25,641 nucleotides of DNA from Serpentinimonas sp. (GCA_025458665.1 JALOSG010000009.1:1-25641); one strand, 5' to 3'; positions 16,826 to 24,713 are shown, counted from the first letter of the stretch. Program-made: numbers and translations. Notes: generated from the letters alone by a model not told the origin.

Positions 16826-18013
16826 TTAGAAGCCGAGCTTGCCGTGGATGTGCTCGTAACCCACCTTGTAATCGGCTTCGTTGAAGAACATGTACTTGGC
16901 CACGCGCTTGGACCAGGCCTTCTGGCTTTCCACCACGCGCTTGAAGAACGGATCTTCGCTGGACAGCCGCTCGGTGATCACGTCCCACGCCTTGATTTGC
17001 GCCTCGAAGATGGAACGCGGCGTGCGTGTAATACTGACCTTGTCTTCGGTAGCCAGCAGCTCGAAGTCGCGCGAGTAGTTGTCCATGGCGGTCCACCAGT
17101 TGGACTGCGAGGCAGCTTCGGCGGCGTAGCGCAGGATGGCCTTCAGGTCGTCCGGCAGTGCGTCGTGCCTGGCCTTGTTGAAGATGATCTCGAAGAACTC
17201 CATGGCCTGGTGGAAGGAGCCCATCATGTAGTTCTTGGCCACGTCCTGAGCACCAAAGCGGCGGTCGGAAGTGGGGTTGTTGAACTCGAAAGCATCGATC
17301 ACGCCGCGGTCCATGGCAGGCACGATCTCGCCACCGGGCAACTGGGTCACGCTGGCACCGAGCTCCTGCATCAGGTCGGCGGCCAGACCCACGGTGCGGT
17401 ACTTCAGGCCCTTCAAGCCTTCGGCACCCGTAAGGGGAGTCTTGAACCAGCCCAGCGGCTGCGTAGGCATCGGCATGGCGAAGTAGCCCACCACGTTCAG
17501 CTGCAGCTGCTGCAGCAGTTCCTGGTACAGCTCGTAGCCGCCGCCACGGTAAATCCAGGCCAGCGTCTGGGGTGCATCGCAACCGTTGATGGGGCCCGAG
17601 CCGAACAGCGAAGCCACCTTGCTCTTGCCGTACCAGTACACCGGCACGTGGTGGCCTGCGTCCAGAACGCCACGGTTCACCGCATCCATCACCTCAAAGG
17701 GCTTCACCACGGCACCGGCCACGAGGTAGTCGATGCGCAGGCGGCCACCGGCCATTTCATTGACGCGCTTGACGTACTCTTCGGCCATCTCGTTGAAGAT
17801 GTCCTTGGCGCCCCAGGCGCCCTGCATCTTCAGAACAATGGCGGACGGGGTCACTGCCACCGCGGGCGCCTGGGTGGCAGCGGCCGGCGCAGCTTCCTCT
17901 TTCTTGCCGCAGGCGGCCAGGGCGACAGCGCCAGCGCCGGTCAGGGCAGCGCCCAGAAATCTACGGCGTGCCGGTTGGGCTTCGACGGCGCCTTCAGCCT
18001 TCAGTTGGGTCAT
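16826..18013 (-). CDS. dctP: TRAP transporter substrate-binding protein (DctP-like), Tat lipoprotein signal
   Basis: A 395-residue extracytoplasmic binding protein of the DctP family. The N-terminus has a twin-arginine motif (RRRFLG, residues 16-21), a hydrophobic stretch, and a lipobox LAAC with Cys35. This indicates Tat export and lipid anchoring, as in the TakP-like subgroup. The mature part carries GRLRIDYLVAGAVVKPFEVMDAV, GLKYRTVGLAADLMQELGAS and DAFEFNNPTSD, typical of the ligand-binding cleft of 2-oxo acid or aromatic acid TRAP proteins. The ATG at 18013 is chosen because TAGGAG lies before it. It is the first gene of the minus-strand run. Ligand unknown. Confidence 0.93.
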   Translation of the reverse strand: MTQLKAEGAVEAQPARRRFLGAALTGAGAVALAACGKKEEAAPAAATQAPAVAVTPSAIVLKMQGAWGAKDIFNEMAEEYVKRVNEMAGGRLRIDYLVAGAVVKPFEVMDAVNRGVLDAGHHVPVYWYGKSKVASLFGSGPINGCDAPQTLAWIYRGGGYELYQELLQQLQLNVVGYFAMPMPTQPLGWFKTPLTGAEGLKGLKYRTVGLAADLMQELGASVTQLPGGEIVPAMDRGVIDAFEFNNPTSDRRFGAQDVAKNYMMGSFHQAMEFFEIIFNKARHDALPDDLKAILRYAAEAASQSNWWTAMDNYSRDFELLATEDKVSITRTPRSIFEAQIKAWDVITERLSSEDPFFKRVVESQKAWSKRVAKYMFFNEADYKVGYEHIHGKLGF

Positions 18014-18315
18014 GTTGTCTCCTAGTGATTGGTCGTTATTGCGGTGCAGGCCGCTGCAGGAGCGATGCACCGTCATGGTCCTGATAGAAAGAAACCACAC
18101 TGGCTATTGTGGTGAGCCAGCGCCCCGCGTCTGTGCGGGTTTTCCCCCGGGGCGGCCCGGTAACTTGTGGACACCGGCGCACGCTACCCCGAAACTCATT
18201 CAGGATTCGGAATGATGGGCTGAGATTTTGCCCCAGGTTTTTGGCGAATTCGGCCTGCCGGGCATCGGGAACTACGTACCGACAGGGAGGGGGAAACCCT
18301 AGGGTCTGGCGTCTG
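18014..18315. other. Intergenic region upstream of dctP
   Basis: About 300 bp without a supported gene, between the dctP start and the end of the dehydrogenase gene (both on the minus strand). It must hold the dctP promoter, though no hexamer pair close to consensus was found. It contains the inverted repeat ACCACA-N8-TGTGGT (18094-18113), a wider repeat GGTGCA...TGCACC around 18042-18070, and a small stem CCCGC/GCGGG followed by TTTT (18124-18143) that would read as a terminator only on the plus strand. These may be operator or hairpin sites; none has a known binding protein. Confidence 0.4.
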
Positions 18316-19317
18316 TCATTGACCCACCGGAGCGATAGTGGCCGGGGTATTGAGCGGCGTCAGTGCTTTGCCCTGCGTCAGGTAGCCAATCAGGTTGTCG
18401 GCCGCCAGCATGGCCATGGCGCGCCGGGTAGGCAGCGTGGCACTGGCAATGTGCGGGGTCAGCACCACGTTGGGCACGGTGAGCAGGTCGGGGTGGACTT
18501 TGGGTTCGCCCTCGAACACATCGAGCCCGGCGGCCGCAATGCGCTGCTCGCGAAGGGCTTGCGCCAGCGCGGCGTCGTCCACAATGCCGCCGCGCGCAAT
18601 GTTGATGAGCGTGGCTGTGGGCTTCATGCGGGCTATCTCGGCAGCACCGATGGTGTGGTGGTTCTCCGGGGTGTAGGGCAGCACCAGCATCACGTGGTCG
18701 GCCGTTTGCAGCAGCTCTTCCTTGCTCACGTAGCTGGCCTTGCAGGCGGCCTCCGTGGCAGCATCGAGCCGCGAACGGTTGTGATAGATCACTTTCATGC
18801 CAAAGCCCAAGGCCCCGCGGCGCGCAATGGCCTGGCCGATGCGGCCCATGCCCAGAATGCCCAGTGTGCTGCCATGCACTTCCGCGCCAGCGAACATGTC
18901 GTAGCTCCAGCGTGTCCATTTGCCGGCGCGCAGGTAGTGTTCGCTCTCGGCAATGCGGCGCGCGGTGGCCATGAGCAGAGCGAAGCCGAAGTCGGCGGTG
19001 GTTTCTGTCAGTACGTCGGGCGCGTTGGTAGCCTGCACGCCGCGTGCCGTCATGGCCGCGACATCGAAGTTGTTGTAACCCACAGCCATATTGGCGGCTA
19101 TGCGCAGGTCCGGGCAGGCGGCCAGCAGTTCGGGGCCCACACGCTCTGCGCCGGTGGTCAGCACACCGGCCTTGCCCTGCAACTTCTGGGCAAACTCCTG
19201 CGGGGACCACAGTTCATCGGCGTCGTTGCTGGTGACTTCGAAATGCTTGCGAAGTCGCTCCAGCACTTCCGGGAAGATGGCGCGGGCAACCAGCACCGCG
19301 GGTTTGATCTGGGTCAT
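18316..19317 (-). CDS. D-2-hydroxyacid dehydrogenase (glyoxylate/hydroxypyruvate reductase-like)
   Basis: A 333-residue NAD(P)-dependent D-2-hydroxyacid dehydrogenase. The Rossmann motif is GILGMGRIGQAIARR (glycines 156, 158, 161). The catalytic trio is Arg242 (NIARGGIVDD), Glu271 (GLDVFEGEP) and His289 (TPHIASAT). The pattern is closest to glyoxylate/hydroxypyruvate reductase GhrB and 2-ketogluconate reductases. The start at 19317 (MTQIKPAVLVAR) is preceded by GGAG at workable distance; upstream codons in frame lack family resemblance. It ends 302 bp before dctP, so it is probably a separate transcript, although it lies next to a catabolic run that may make 2-oxo acids. It diverges from the PYP-like gene. 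Confidence 0.9.
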   Translation of the reverse strand: MTQIKPAVLVARAIFPEVLERLRKHFEVTSNDADELWSPQEFAQKLQGKAGVLTTGAERVGPELLAACPDLRIAANMAVGYNNFDVAAMTARGVQATNAPDVLTETTADFGFALLMATARRIAESEHYLRAGKWTRWSYDMFAGAEVHGSTLGILGMGRIGQAIARRGALGFGMKVIYHNRSRLDAATEAACKASYVSKEELLQTADHVMLVLPYTPENHHTIGAAEIARMKPTATLINIARGGIVDDAALAQALREQRIAAAGLDVFEGEPKVHPDLLTVPNVVLTPHIASATLPTRRAMAMLAADNLIGYLTQGKALTPLNTPATIAPVGQ

Positions 19318-19398
19318 GGAAAAGCGTCTCCGTGTAGCTAATGTTTGTCTGAAATGATAGCGCCGTGGTAATCTGCCTTTAGATGGGGAGTAGTTAGG

Positions 19399-19413
19399 AC
19401 ACATCTGATGTGT
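19399..19413. promoter_or_regulatory. 15-bp palindrome upstream of the PYP-like gene
   Basis: ACACATC, one central base, then GATGTGT form a perfect 7+1+7 palindrome 35 bp before the PYP-like start codon, in the divergent gap with the dehydrogenase gene. A shorter inverted repeat GGTC-N4-GACC (19417-19428) follows. They look like an operator or 5'-leader structure; the binding protein is unknown. Confidence 0.4.
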
Positions 19414-19448
19414 GCGGGTCGGCAGACCTGTTGACGCTGAGGAACCAC

Positions 19449-19820
19449 ATGAGCGCGGTGGGTGCAGATTTTTCTGAAGTAGGACTCCTGGATCGGCTGG
19501 ATGCCACGTCGGCCGATGAACTGGACCAGCTCGCATTTGGCGTGGTCCGCATGGACCATGCCGGTACCGTCACAGCTTACAACCAGGCCGAAGCGCAGGG
19601 GGCCGGGCTGAAGCCCGAACGCGTTCTGGGCCGGCATTTTTTCTCCGAGGTGGCCCCCTGCACCCTGAACCCGCAGATCAGTCAGCCCCTGCTGCAGGAA
19701 AGCGTGCTTGACGCCGAGCTGGACTATGTGTTCGCTCTGCGCATGAAGCTCACTCCGGTCAGGCTGCGCCTGCTCAAGAGCCCGGTTTCGCCCCACATGT
19801 ACCTGTTGGTACGGCGTTAG
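19449..19820 (+). CDS. pyp: Photoactive yellow protein (PYP) homologue
   Basis: A 123-residue PAS-fold protein matching photoactive yellow protein (125 residues in Halorhodospira halophila) along most of its length. DELDQLAFGVVRMD corresponds to DGQLDGLAFGAIQLD, YNQAE to YNAAE, and HFFSEVAPCT to NFFKDVAPCT. Key residues by this alignment are Tyr44 (Tyr42), Glu48 (Glu46) and the chromophore cysteine Cys71 (Cys69). Thr50 and Arg52 of classical PYP are replaced by Ala52 and Leu54. In PYP the cysteine carries p-coumaric acid, and blue light triggers a photocycle. GAGGAA before the ATG at 19449 fixes the start. It is 25 bp upstream of a GGDEF-EAL gene. Chromophore genes are not in the window, so an apoprotein role is possible. 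Confidence 0.85.
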   Translation: MSAVGADFSEVGLLDRLDATSADELDQLAFGVVRMDHAGTVTAYNQAEAQGAGLKPERVLGRHFFSEVAPCTLNPQISQPLLQESVLDAELDYVFALRMKLTPVRLRLLKSPVSPHMYLLVRR

Positions 19821-19845
19821 CACACGCCAACCGCCCGCCGCCAGG

Positions 19846-22377
19846 ATGGACCACCCCGACCCACGCCACCCCCAGGCCATGCCTACGCAAGGCAGCGCAG
19901 CAGCAGCCGTGCTGGCCGAAGAGGGCGAGGAGCTGCTGCAATTCCTCTACCAGTTGCCAGTGGCTGCGTGGCGCATGGATGCAGATGGACGCATCGACCT
20001 CATCAACCCGCGGGCTGCCAGCCTGCTGCCCGCTCTGGGGCTGGCTCTTGGGGGTCACACCGGGTGGAGCCTTCTGCAGGCACTAGACCCCGCCACCGCG
20101 GCGGCCGCGCGGGCGCAATTGCACACCCCTGCCACCGTGGTGGCTCAAAAGCCGGTTGAACGCGAAGACACATCGGGGCAGCAAAGGCACCTGGCACTGA
20201 CCGTCACGGTCGTCAGCCCAGGGCACTGCATGGTGACCATCGAGGACGCCACTTCCCTGCAGGAAGCCCTGGCGGCGCGTCACATCAGCGACCGCCGCTA
20301 CCGCGATCTGGTGCAGCACATTCCGGCGGGTGTGGTGGTGCATGCGGCCACCTCGGAAATCCTGCTGGCCAACCCCGAGGCGTCCCGCATTCTGGGCCTG
20401 AGCCTGGACCAACTCAAGGGGCGGGACGCGATCGACCCGCGCTGGCAGTTCCTCCGTGAAGACGGTACGCCCATGGGGCTGTCGGAGTTTCCGGTGAGCC
20501 GCGTTCTGGCCAGCGGAGAGGCACTGCACAGTCAGATCGTGGGGGCGCTACGGCCTGGCGAGTCCGAGGCCACGTGGGCCATCTGCAGTGCGTTCCCTGT
20601 GCGCTCGCCCAGCGGGCAGCTGGCCGAGGTGATTGTGAGCTTCACCGACATCACCGAGCTGAAAGTGGCCCTGCGCGGCCTGAACGCTGCCGAGGAGCGG
20701 TTGCGGCTGGTGCTGCGCGGGTCCAACGACGCACCCTGGGACTGGGACATGGTGGAACACACCATGTACTACTCGCCGCGCTGGTGGCAGATGCTGGGGC
20801 TGGAGCCTGAAGAGCACAGCACAGACACTGCCCTGTGGGCCCAGCGGCTGCATCCGGACGACACCGTGCGCGTCCACCGGTTGCTGCAACAGTACCTGGC
20901 CGAGGGCCGGGACAGTTTCGAGGAAGAGTTCCGCCTGCAGCACCAGGACGGGCACTACGTGGATGTCCTTTGCCGTGGCTTCATCTCACGCAACGCCAGC
21001 GGGGAGCCGGTACGTATTTCCGGCACCAACCTCGATCTCACCGAGCGCAAGCAGACCGAGAGCCAGATTCACCACCTGGCCTTCTACGACACCCTGACCG
21101 ATCTGCCCAACCGGCGCCTCCTGCTGGAGCATTTGCGCAAAGCACTGCAAACCTGCGAACGCACTGGCCACCACGGTGCGCTGCTGTTCATCGACCTCGA
21201 CCGGTTCAAGGAACTCAACGATACCCTGGGCCACGACACCGGCGACGAGTTGCTGCGCCAGGTGGCACGCCGGCTGGAACATTGCGTGCGGGAAACCGAT
21301 ATGGTGGCCCGCCTGGGCGGCGACGAATTCGTGGTCATGCTCCAGGGCATGAGCAAGGACAAGAACACCGCAGCACTGGACACGGAGCGCACCGCGCAGA
21401 AAGTGCTGGATGCACTGAACCAAGCGTACGATATTGCGGGGCGGGCCTACCAGGGCACACCCAGCATCGGCATTGCGCTGTTTGGCACCGGCCGCGAAAG
21501 CGTAGACACCCTGCTGCGCCAGGCCGATCTGGCCATGTACAAGGCCAAGTCTGGCGGGCGCAACACGATGCGCTTCTTTGACGACAGCATGCAGGCCGAG
21601 GTGGACCTGAAGGTGGCGCTACAGGCCGACCTGCGCGTAGCCCTGGAAGCCGGGGGCCTGCTGCTGCACCTGCAGCCACAGTTCAACCAGCGCTATGGAC
21701 TGCTGGGCGCCGAGGTGCTGGTGCGCTGGCAACACCCCGAACGCGGCCTCCTGCCCCCGGCACAGTTCATTCCCATGGCCGAGAGCAGCGGACTCATTCT
21801 TCCTCTGGGCCAGTGGGTTTTGCACAAGGCCTGCGAACAGCTGGTGCTGTGGGCAGACGACCCGGTCCTGAGCGCGCTCACGCTCTCGGTCAATGTGAGC
21901 GTTCACCAGCTCCACGATCCCGGGTTCACGGCACAGGTAGTGGCCGCCCTGGCCGAGACAGGCGCCGATCCGCTCAAGCTGAAGCTGGAAATCACCGAAA
22001 GCGCGTTGGCGGAGAATGTGGAAGACATCATTGCCAAAATGGAGGTGCTGAGGCGCCTGGGAATTTCCTTCGCGCTGGACGATTTCGGCACGGGCTATTC
22101 ATCGCTGAGCTTTCTGAAGCGCCTGCCGCTGAACCAGCTGAAGATAGACCGGGCTTTCGTTCACGACGCCCCGACCGATGCAGGCAACGCCACCATCGCC
22201 CGCATCATCATCACGCTGGGCAACGAATTGGGCCTGTCCGTGCTGGCCGAGGGCGTGGAGACGGAGGAGCAGCGGCAGTTCCTGCTCGACCACGGCTGCC
22301 TGGACCACCAGGGTTACCTGATGGGGCGGCCTGTATCGGTGGCCGAGTTCGAGGCACGGTTCAGAAGCGGCGGCTGA
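19846..22377 (+). CDS. PAS-PAS-PAS-GGDEF-EAL cyclic-di-GMP signalling protein
   Basis: An 843-residue cytoplasmic protein without membrane helices. Three PAS domains occupy about residues 30-125, 148-270 and 287-402, the last ending in a PAC segment (ISGTNLDLTERK). The GGDEF domain (about 408-575) has an intact GGDEF at 491-495 and an inhibitory RxxD site, RETD, at 482-485. The EAL domain (about 592-840) reads EVL at 623-625 instead of EAL but keeps the glutamate, LEITESAL, DDFGTGYSSL (Asp745-Asp746), LKIDRAFV and LAEGVET. Both c-di-GMP synthesis and breakdown are thus possible. It follows the PYP-like gene by 25 bp and probably receives its signal. The start is uncertain: ATG 19846 or 19879, neither with a good ribosome-binding site. 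Its end overlaps the converging receptor gene by 17 bp. Confidence 0.93.
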   Translation: MDHPDPRHPQAMPTQGSAAAAVLAEEGEELLQFLYQLPVAAWRMDADGRIDLINPRAASLLPALGLALGGHTGWSLLQALDPATAAAARAQLHTPATVVAQKPVEREDTSGQQRHLALTVTVVSPGHCMVTIEDATSLQEALAARHISDRRYRDLVQHIPAGVVVHAATSEILLANPEASRILGLSLDQLKGRDAIDPRWQFLREDGTPMGLSEFPVSRVLASGEALHSQIVGALRPGESEATWAICSAFPVRSPSGQLAEVIVSFTDITELKVALRGLNAAEERLRLVLRGSNDAPWDWDMVEHTMYYSPRWWQMLGLEPEEHSTDTALWAQRLHPDDTVRVHRLLQQYLAEGRDSFEEEFRLQHQDGHYVDVLCRGFISRNASGEPVRISGTNLDLTERKQTESQIHHLAFYDTLTDLPNRRLLLEHLRKALQTCERTGHHGALLFIDLDRFKELNDTLGHDTGDELLRQVARRLEHCVRETDMVARLGGDEFVVMLQGMSKDKNTAALDTERTAQKVLDALNQAYDIAGRAYQGTPSIGIALFGTGRESVDTLLRQADLAMYKAKSGGRNTMRFFDDSMQAEVDLKVALQADLRVALEAGGLLLHLQPQFNQRYGLLGAEVLVRWQHPERGLLPPAQFIPMAESSGLILPLGQWVLHKACEQLVLWADDPVLSALTLSVNVSVHQLHDPGFTAQVVAALAETGADPLKLKLEITESALAENVEDIIAKMEVLRRLGISFALDDFGTGYSSLSFLKRLPLNQLKIDRAFVHDAPTDAGNATIARIIITLGNELGLSVLAEGVETEEQRQFLLDHGCLDHQGYLMGRPVSVAEFEARFRSGG

Positions 22378-24535
22378 GCTCCACTCCCGCAAACACCGAG
22401 CGGCCAGGGCCTGGCTCGTAAAACCGGTTGAATCCCGCATTGACGATCACGGAACCCACATACCGGCGGTCGGTCAGGTTGTCCACACGCACAAACTCAC
22501 GCAAGGTCCAGGGCCCCAGGTCCTGGCGGAACTGCACCACGGCATTGAACAGGGTGTGGCCTTCGGCACGCTCACTGTTCAGGTCATTGACCTCGACGCT
22601 GCCGGTGTGCTGCGCCTCCAGTGTGAACAGGCTCTGGCCCCATCCCGGCGCCCAGTCTATCTTCACGAACGCTTGTTGCCGGGGCAGGCCCGGCATGAGG
22701 TTGCCTGCAGGTATGCCCGATGCGGCGCAGGCGGCGCAGTCCTGATACCGCGCCAGCATGTAGGTGTAAGCGCCGGTCACGGTGAACGGCCCCGATCCCC
22801 ATTCACCCGACAGCTCCAGACCCTGCCGCTGCGTGCGGCCTGCGTTCTGGAACACAGTGCGCCCGGCGTTGTTGCTTTGGACCACGATTTCGTCCCTGGT
22901 GCGAATGTCGAACCACGTGGCGGTCCAGAGCCCCTGGGACGTGCGGCCCCGCAGGCCCACTTCGGCCGACGTACTCCTTGCCGCGTTGAGAGCCGTGTTG
23001 AGGCCGCTGCTACCGTCGGCACGGTAGGCAGCCTCGTTCAGGGTAGGGGTTTCGTATCCCCGCCCTACGCTGGCAAACACCTGCAGGCCTGGGCTGAGCT
23101 GATAGCGCCCTCCCACTACCGGCAGCAACTGGCTGAAGCTGGCCTCGCCGCTGTCGTCTGGGTTGCCCGCGGCAACAAATCTGTCGTTCGAGCGGAAGTC
23201 GGTCTGGCTGTAGCGCAGCCCCCCGGCCAGGGTCCATTGCTGGCTGCTCCATTCGGCCTGGAGATAGGGATCCAGCGTCTGGGCCCGGTTGGTCTCGTCC
23301 CGCCGCAGATTGCCCGGTAGCCCCACGTTGCCACCGGCATCGAAGTTCTCAAAGCCCCTCCGCTGGTCGGTCTGGTTGTCGGCCGCCACCCCGGCAGAGA
23401 CCATCAGGCGCCCCGGGCCCCATTCGCCTTCGTAACGCCAGCGGGCGTTCCAGCCCCAGTAGCTGCGGTCCAGATCGATCACACCACCAGGACTGGTAGC
23501 TGGCCCTTGCGCAGCCACCGGAACGGACTGGAACTGCACCACGCGCCGCGTACCGCCATAGCCCATCCATTCCAGCCGGTGTCCACCGCCCAGTGCCTGC
23601 TCGAGCGCGAACCCCAGCTGGCTCTGCGCGGTAGATTTGCGGGTATTGAATACCAGGGCGTTGGGCGCTGCCTGCCCAGGATTGGCTTGCAGTTCCGCGC
23701 GCGTCAGGCCCTGGGGGTCCAGGGCAAAGCCGGTCTGCCGGTTGAACACCAGCACGCTTCGGCCTCCTTCGTGGGCCCGGGAGAGTTTCACGTTGGCGGT
23801 GCTGCGGTCGGCGGCGGATTGTGCCCGCAGTCCGTCGGTGGCGAACTTGCCCACATCGAGGGTATAGCTCCAGCCAGGATCGGCGGCGCTGCCAGTCTGG
23901 CCGATGGCCTGGGTGGAGAGGCGCCACAAACCGTCGGGGCCAGCCACGGCGCCGGTGCGCCATTCGGCCGGCTGCCGACCGTCCTGCGTGTAGAGCAGAA
24001 TGGCGCCGCCCGACGAGGCCCCGTACAGGCTGGAGAAGGGCCCCCGCACCACCTCGACACGGTCGGCGCTGCCCAGCGGGAAGTTGGCCACCTGCCCCGA
24101 GCCGTCCGGGGCACTGGCGGGAATGCCATCGACGAACAGGCGAACCCCGCGTACCCCGAATGTGGCGCGGGCGCCGTAACCGCGCAGGGATACTTGCAGG
24201 TCCTGCGCGTAGTTCTGGCGGTTGCGGATGACCAAACCCGGCACACGACCCAGGCCTTCGGAGAGATTGATCTGGAGCTGCCCGTCGCGCAGGCCGGCAC
24301 CATCCACCACATCGGCGCTCGCGGCCCCCTGCCAGGTGTCCAGTTCGCCACGCGCGCCGGAAACCACCACCGGCTGGAGGGCACCGGCCGAGGGCGGCTC
24401 CTCACTGGCCAGCGCTGGGGACAGGACCACCGCCAGCCCCAGGAAGACCACGGCGGATGGCACGGCGGACAGCACGGCAGATGGGGAAGTGGGGAGCGAA
24501 GTGGGGGACGACATAGGGGCCAGAAAGTAGCGCAT
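22361..24535 (-). CDS. pqqU: TonB-dependent outer-membrane receptor, PqqU/YncD-like
   Basis: A 724-residue TonB-dependent receptor. A signal peptide (hydrophobic core AVVFLGLAVVLSPALA) is followed by a TonB-box-like LQPVVVSG. The plug contains LRGYGARATFGVRGVRLFVDGIPA and DRVEVVRGPFSSLYG. The barrel ends with RVDNLTDRRYVGSVIVNAG, then a C-terminal Phe (LSRRF). Stretches such as NAGRTQRQGLELSGEW, GRGYETPTLNEAAYR and a Cys-x2-Cys loop (DCAAC) resemble E. coli YncD, now called PqqU, which imports pyrroloquinoline quinone. A different cofactor or siderophore ligand cannot be ruled out. The start could also be the ATG at 24514; neither has a clear ribosome-binding site. It converges on the GGDEF-EAL gene. 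Confidence 0.85.
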   Translation of the reverse strand: MRYFLAPMSSPTSLPTSPSAVLSAVPSAVVFLGLAVVLSPALASEEPPSAGALQPVVVSGARGELDTWQGAASADVVDGAGLRDGQLQINLSEGLGRVPGLVIRNRQNYAQDLQVSLRGYGARATFGVRGVRLFVDGIPASAPDGSGQVANFPLGSADRVEVVRGPFSSLYGASSGGAILLYTQDGRQPAEWRTGAVAGPDGLWRLSTQAIGQTGSAADPGWSYTLDVGKFATDGLRAQSAADRSTANVKLSRAHEGGRSVLVFNRQTGFALDPQGLTRAELQANPGQAAPNALVFNTRKSTAQSQLGFALEQALGGGHRLEWMGYGGTRRVVQFQSVPVAAQGPATSPGGVIDLDRSYWGWNARWRYEGEWGPGRLMVSAGVAADNQTDQRRGFENFDAGGNVGLPGNLRRDETNRAQTLDPYLQAEWSSQQWTLAGGLRYSQTDFRSNDRFVAAGNPDDSGEASFSQLLPVVGGRYQLSPGLQVFASVGRGYETPTLNEAAYRADGSSGLNTALNAARSTSAEVGLRGRTSQGLWTATWFDIRTRDEIVVQSNNAGRTVFQNAGRTQRQGLELSGEWGSGPFTVTGAYTYMLARYQDCAACAASGIPAGNLMPGLPRQQAFVKIDWAPGWGQSLFTLEAQHTGSVEVNDLNSERAEGHTLFNAVVQFRQDLGPWTLREFVRVDNLTDRRYVGSVIVNAGFNRFYEPGPGRSVFAGVELSRRF

Positions 24536-24603
24536 GGCCGGTTGGTTCGCTGGCAGCGGGCCTATGTTCCCCCGCCTTCTGGAGGTTGTTGCGGCATGGG
24601 GCC

Positions 24604-24633
24604 CTTGAAATTGTGGCTCCGAGCCCCTATCAT
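24604..24633 (+). promoter_or_regulatory. groESL heat-shock promoter (sigma32-like, overlapping sigma70-like)
   Basis: CTTGAAA (24604-24610), 13 bp, then CCCCTAT (24624-24630) matches the sigma32 pattern. The same DNA read as sigma70 gives TTGAAA-N17-TATCAT (24605-24633). It lies about 80 bp before groES, and its -10 end touches the CIRCE element. Either reading puts the transcription start inside CIRCE. Confidence 0.75.
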
Positions 24634-24659
24634 TAGCACTCGATAGGGTTGAGTGCTAA
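24633..24659. promoter_or_regulatory. CIRCE element (HrcA operator)
   Basis: TTAGCACTC (24633-24641), nine bases, then GAGTGCTAA (24651-24659) is a perfect copy of the CIRCE inverted repeat. HrcA binds it to repress groESL and releases it on heat stress. Its position on the transcription start is the normal one. Confidence 0.95.
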
Positions 24660-24713
24660 CAACCGCCCTACGCACCTGTTTCCGCAACGTTCTTTTATTT
24701 CTCAGGAGATCTC

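Noticed and set aside
18124..18143. CCCGC/GCGGG hairpin followed by TTTT, resembling an intrinsic terminator on the plus strand.
   Set aside because: No plus-strand gene ends upstream of it, and the stem is only 5 bp; kept only as part of the intergenic description.
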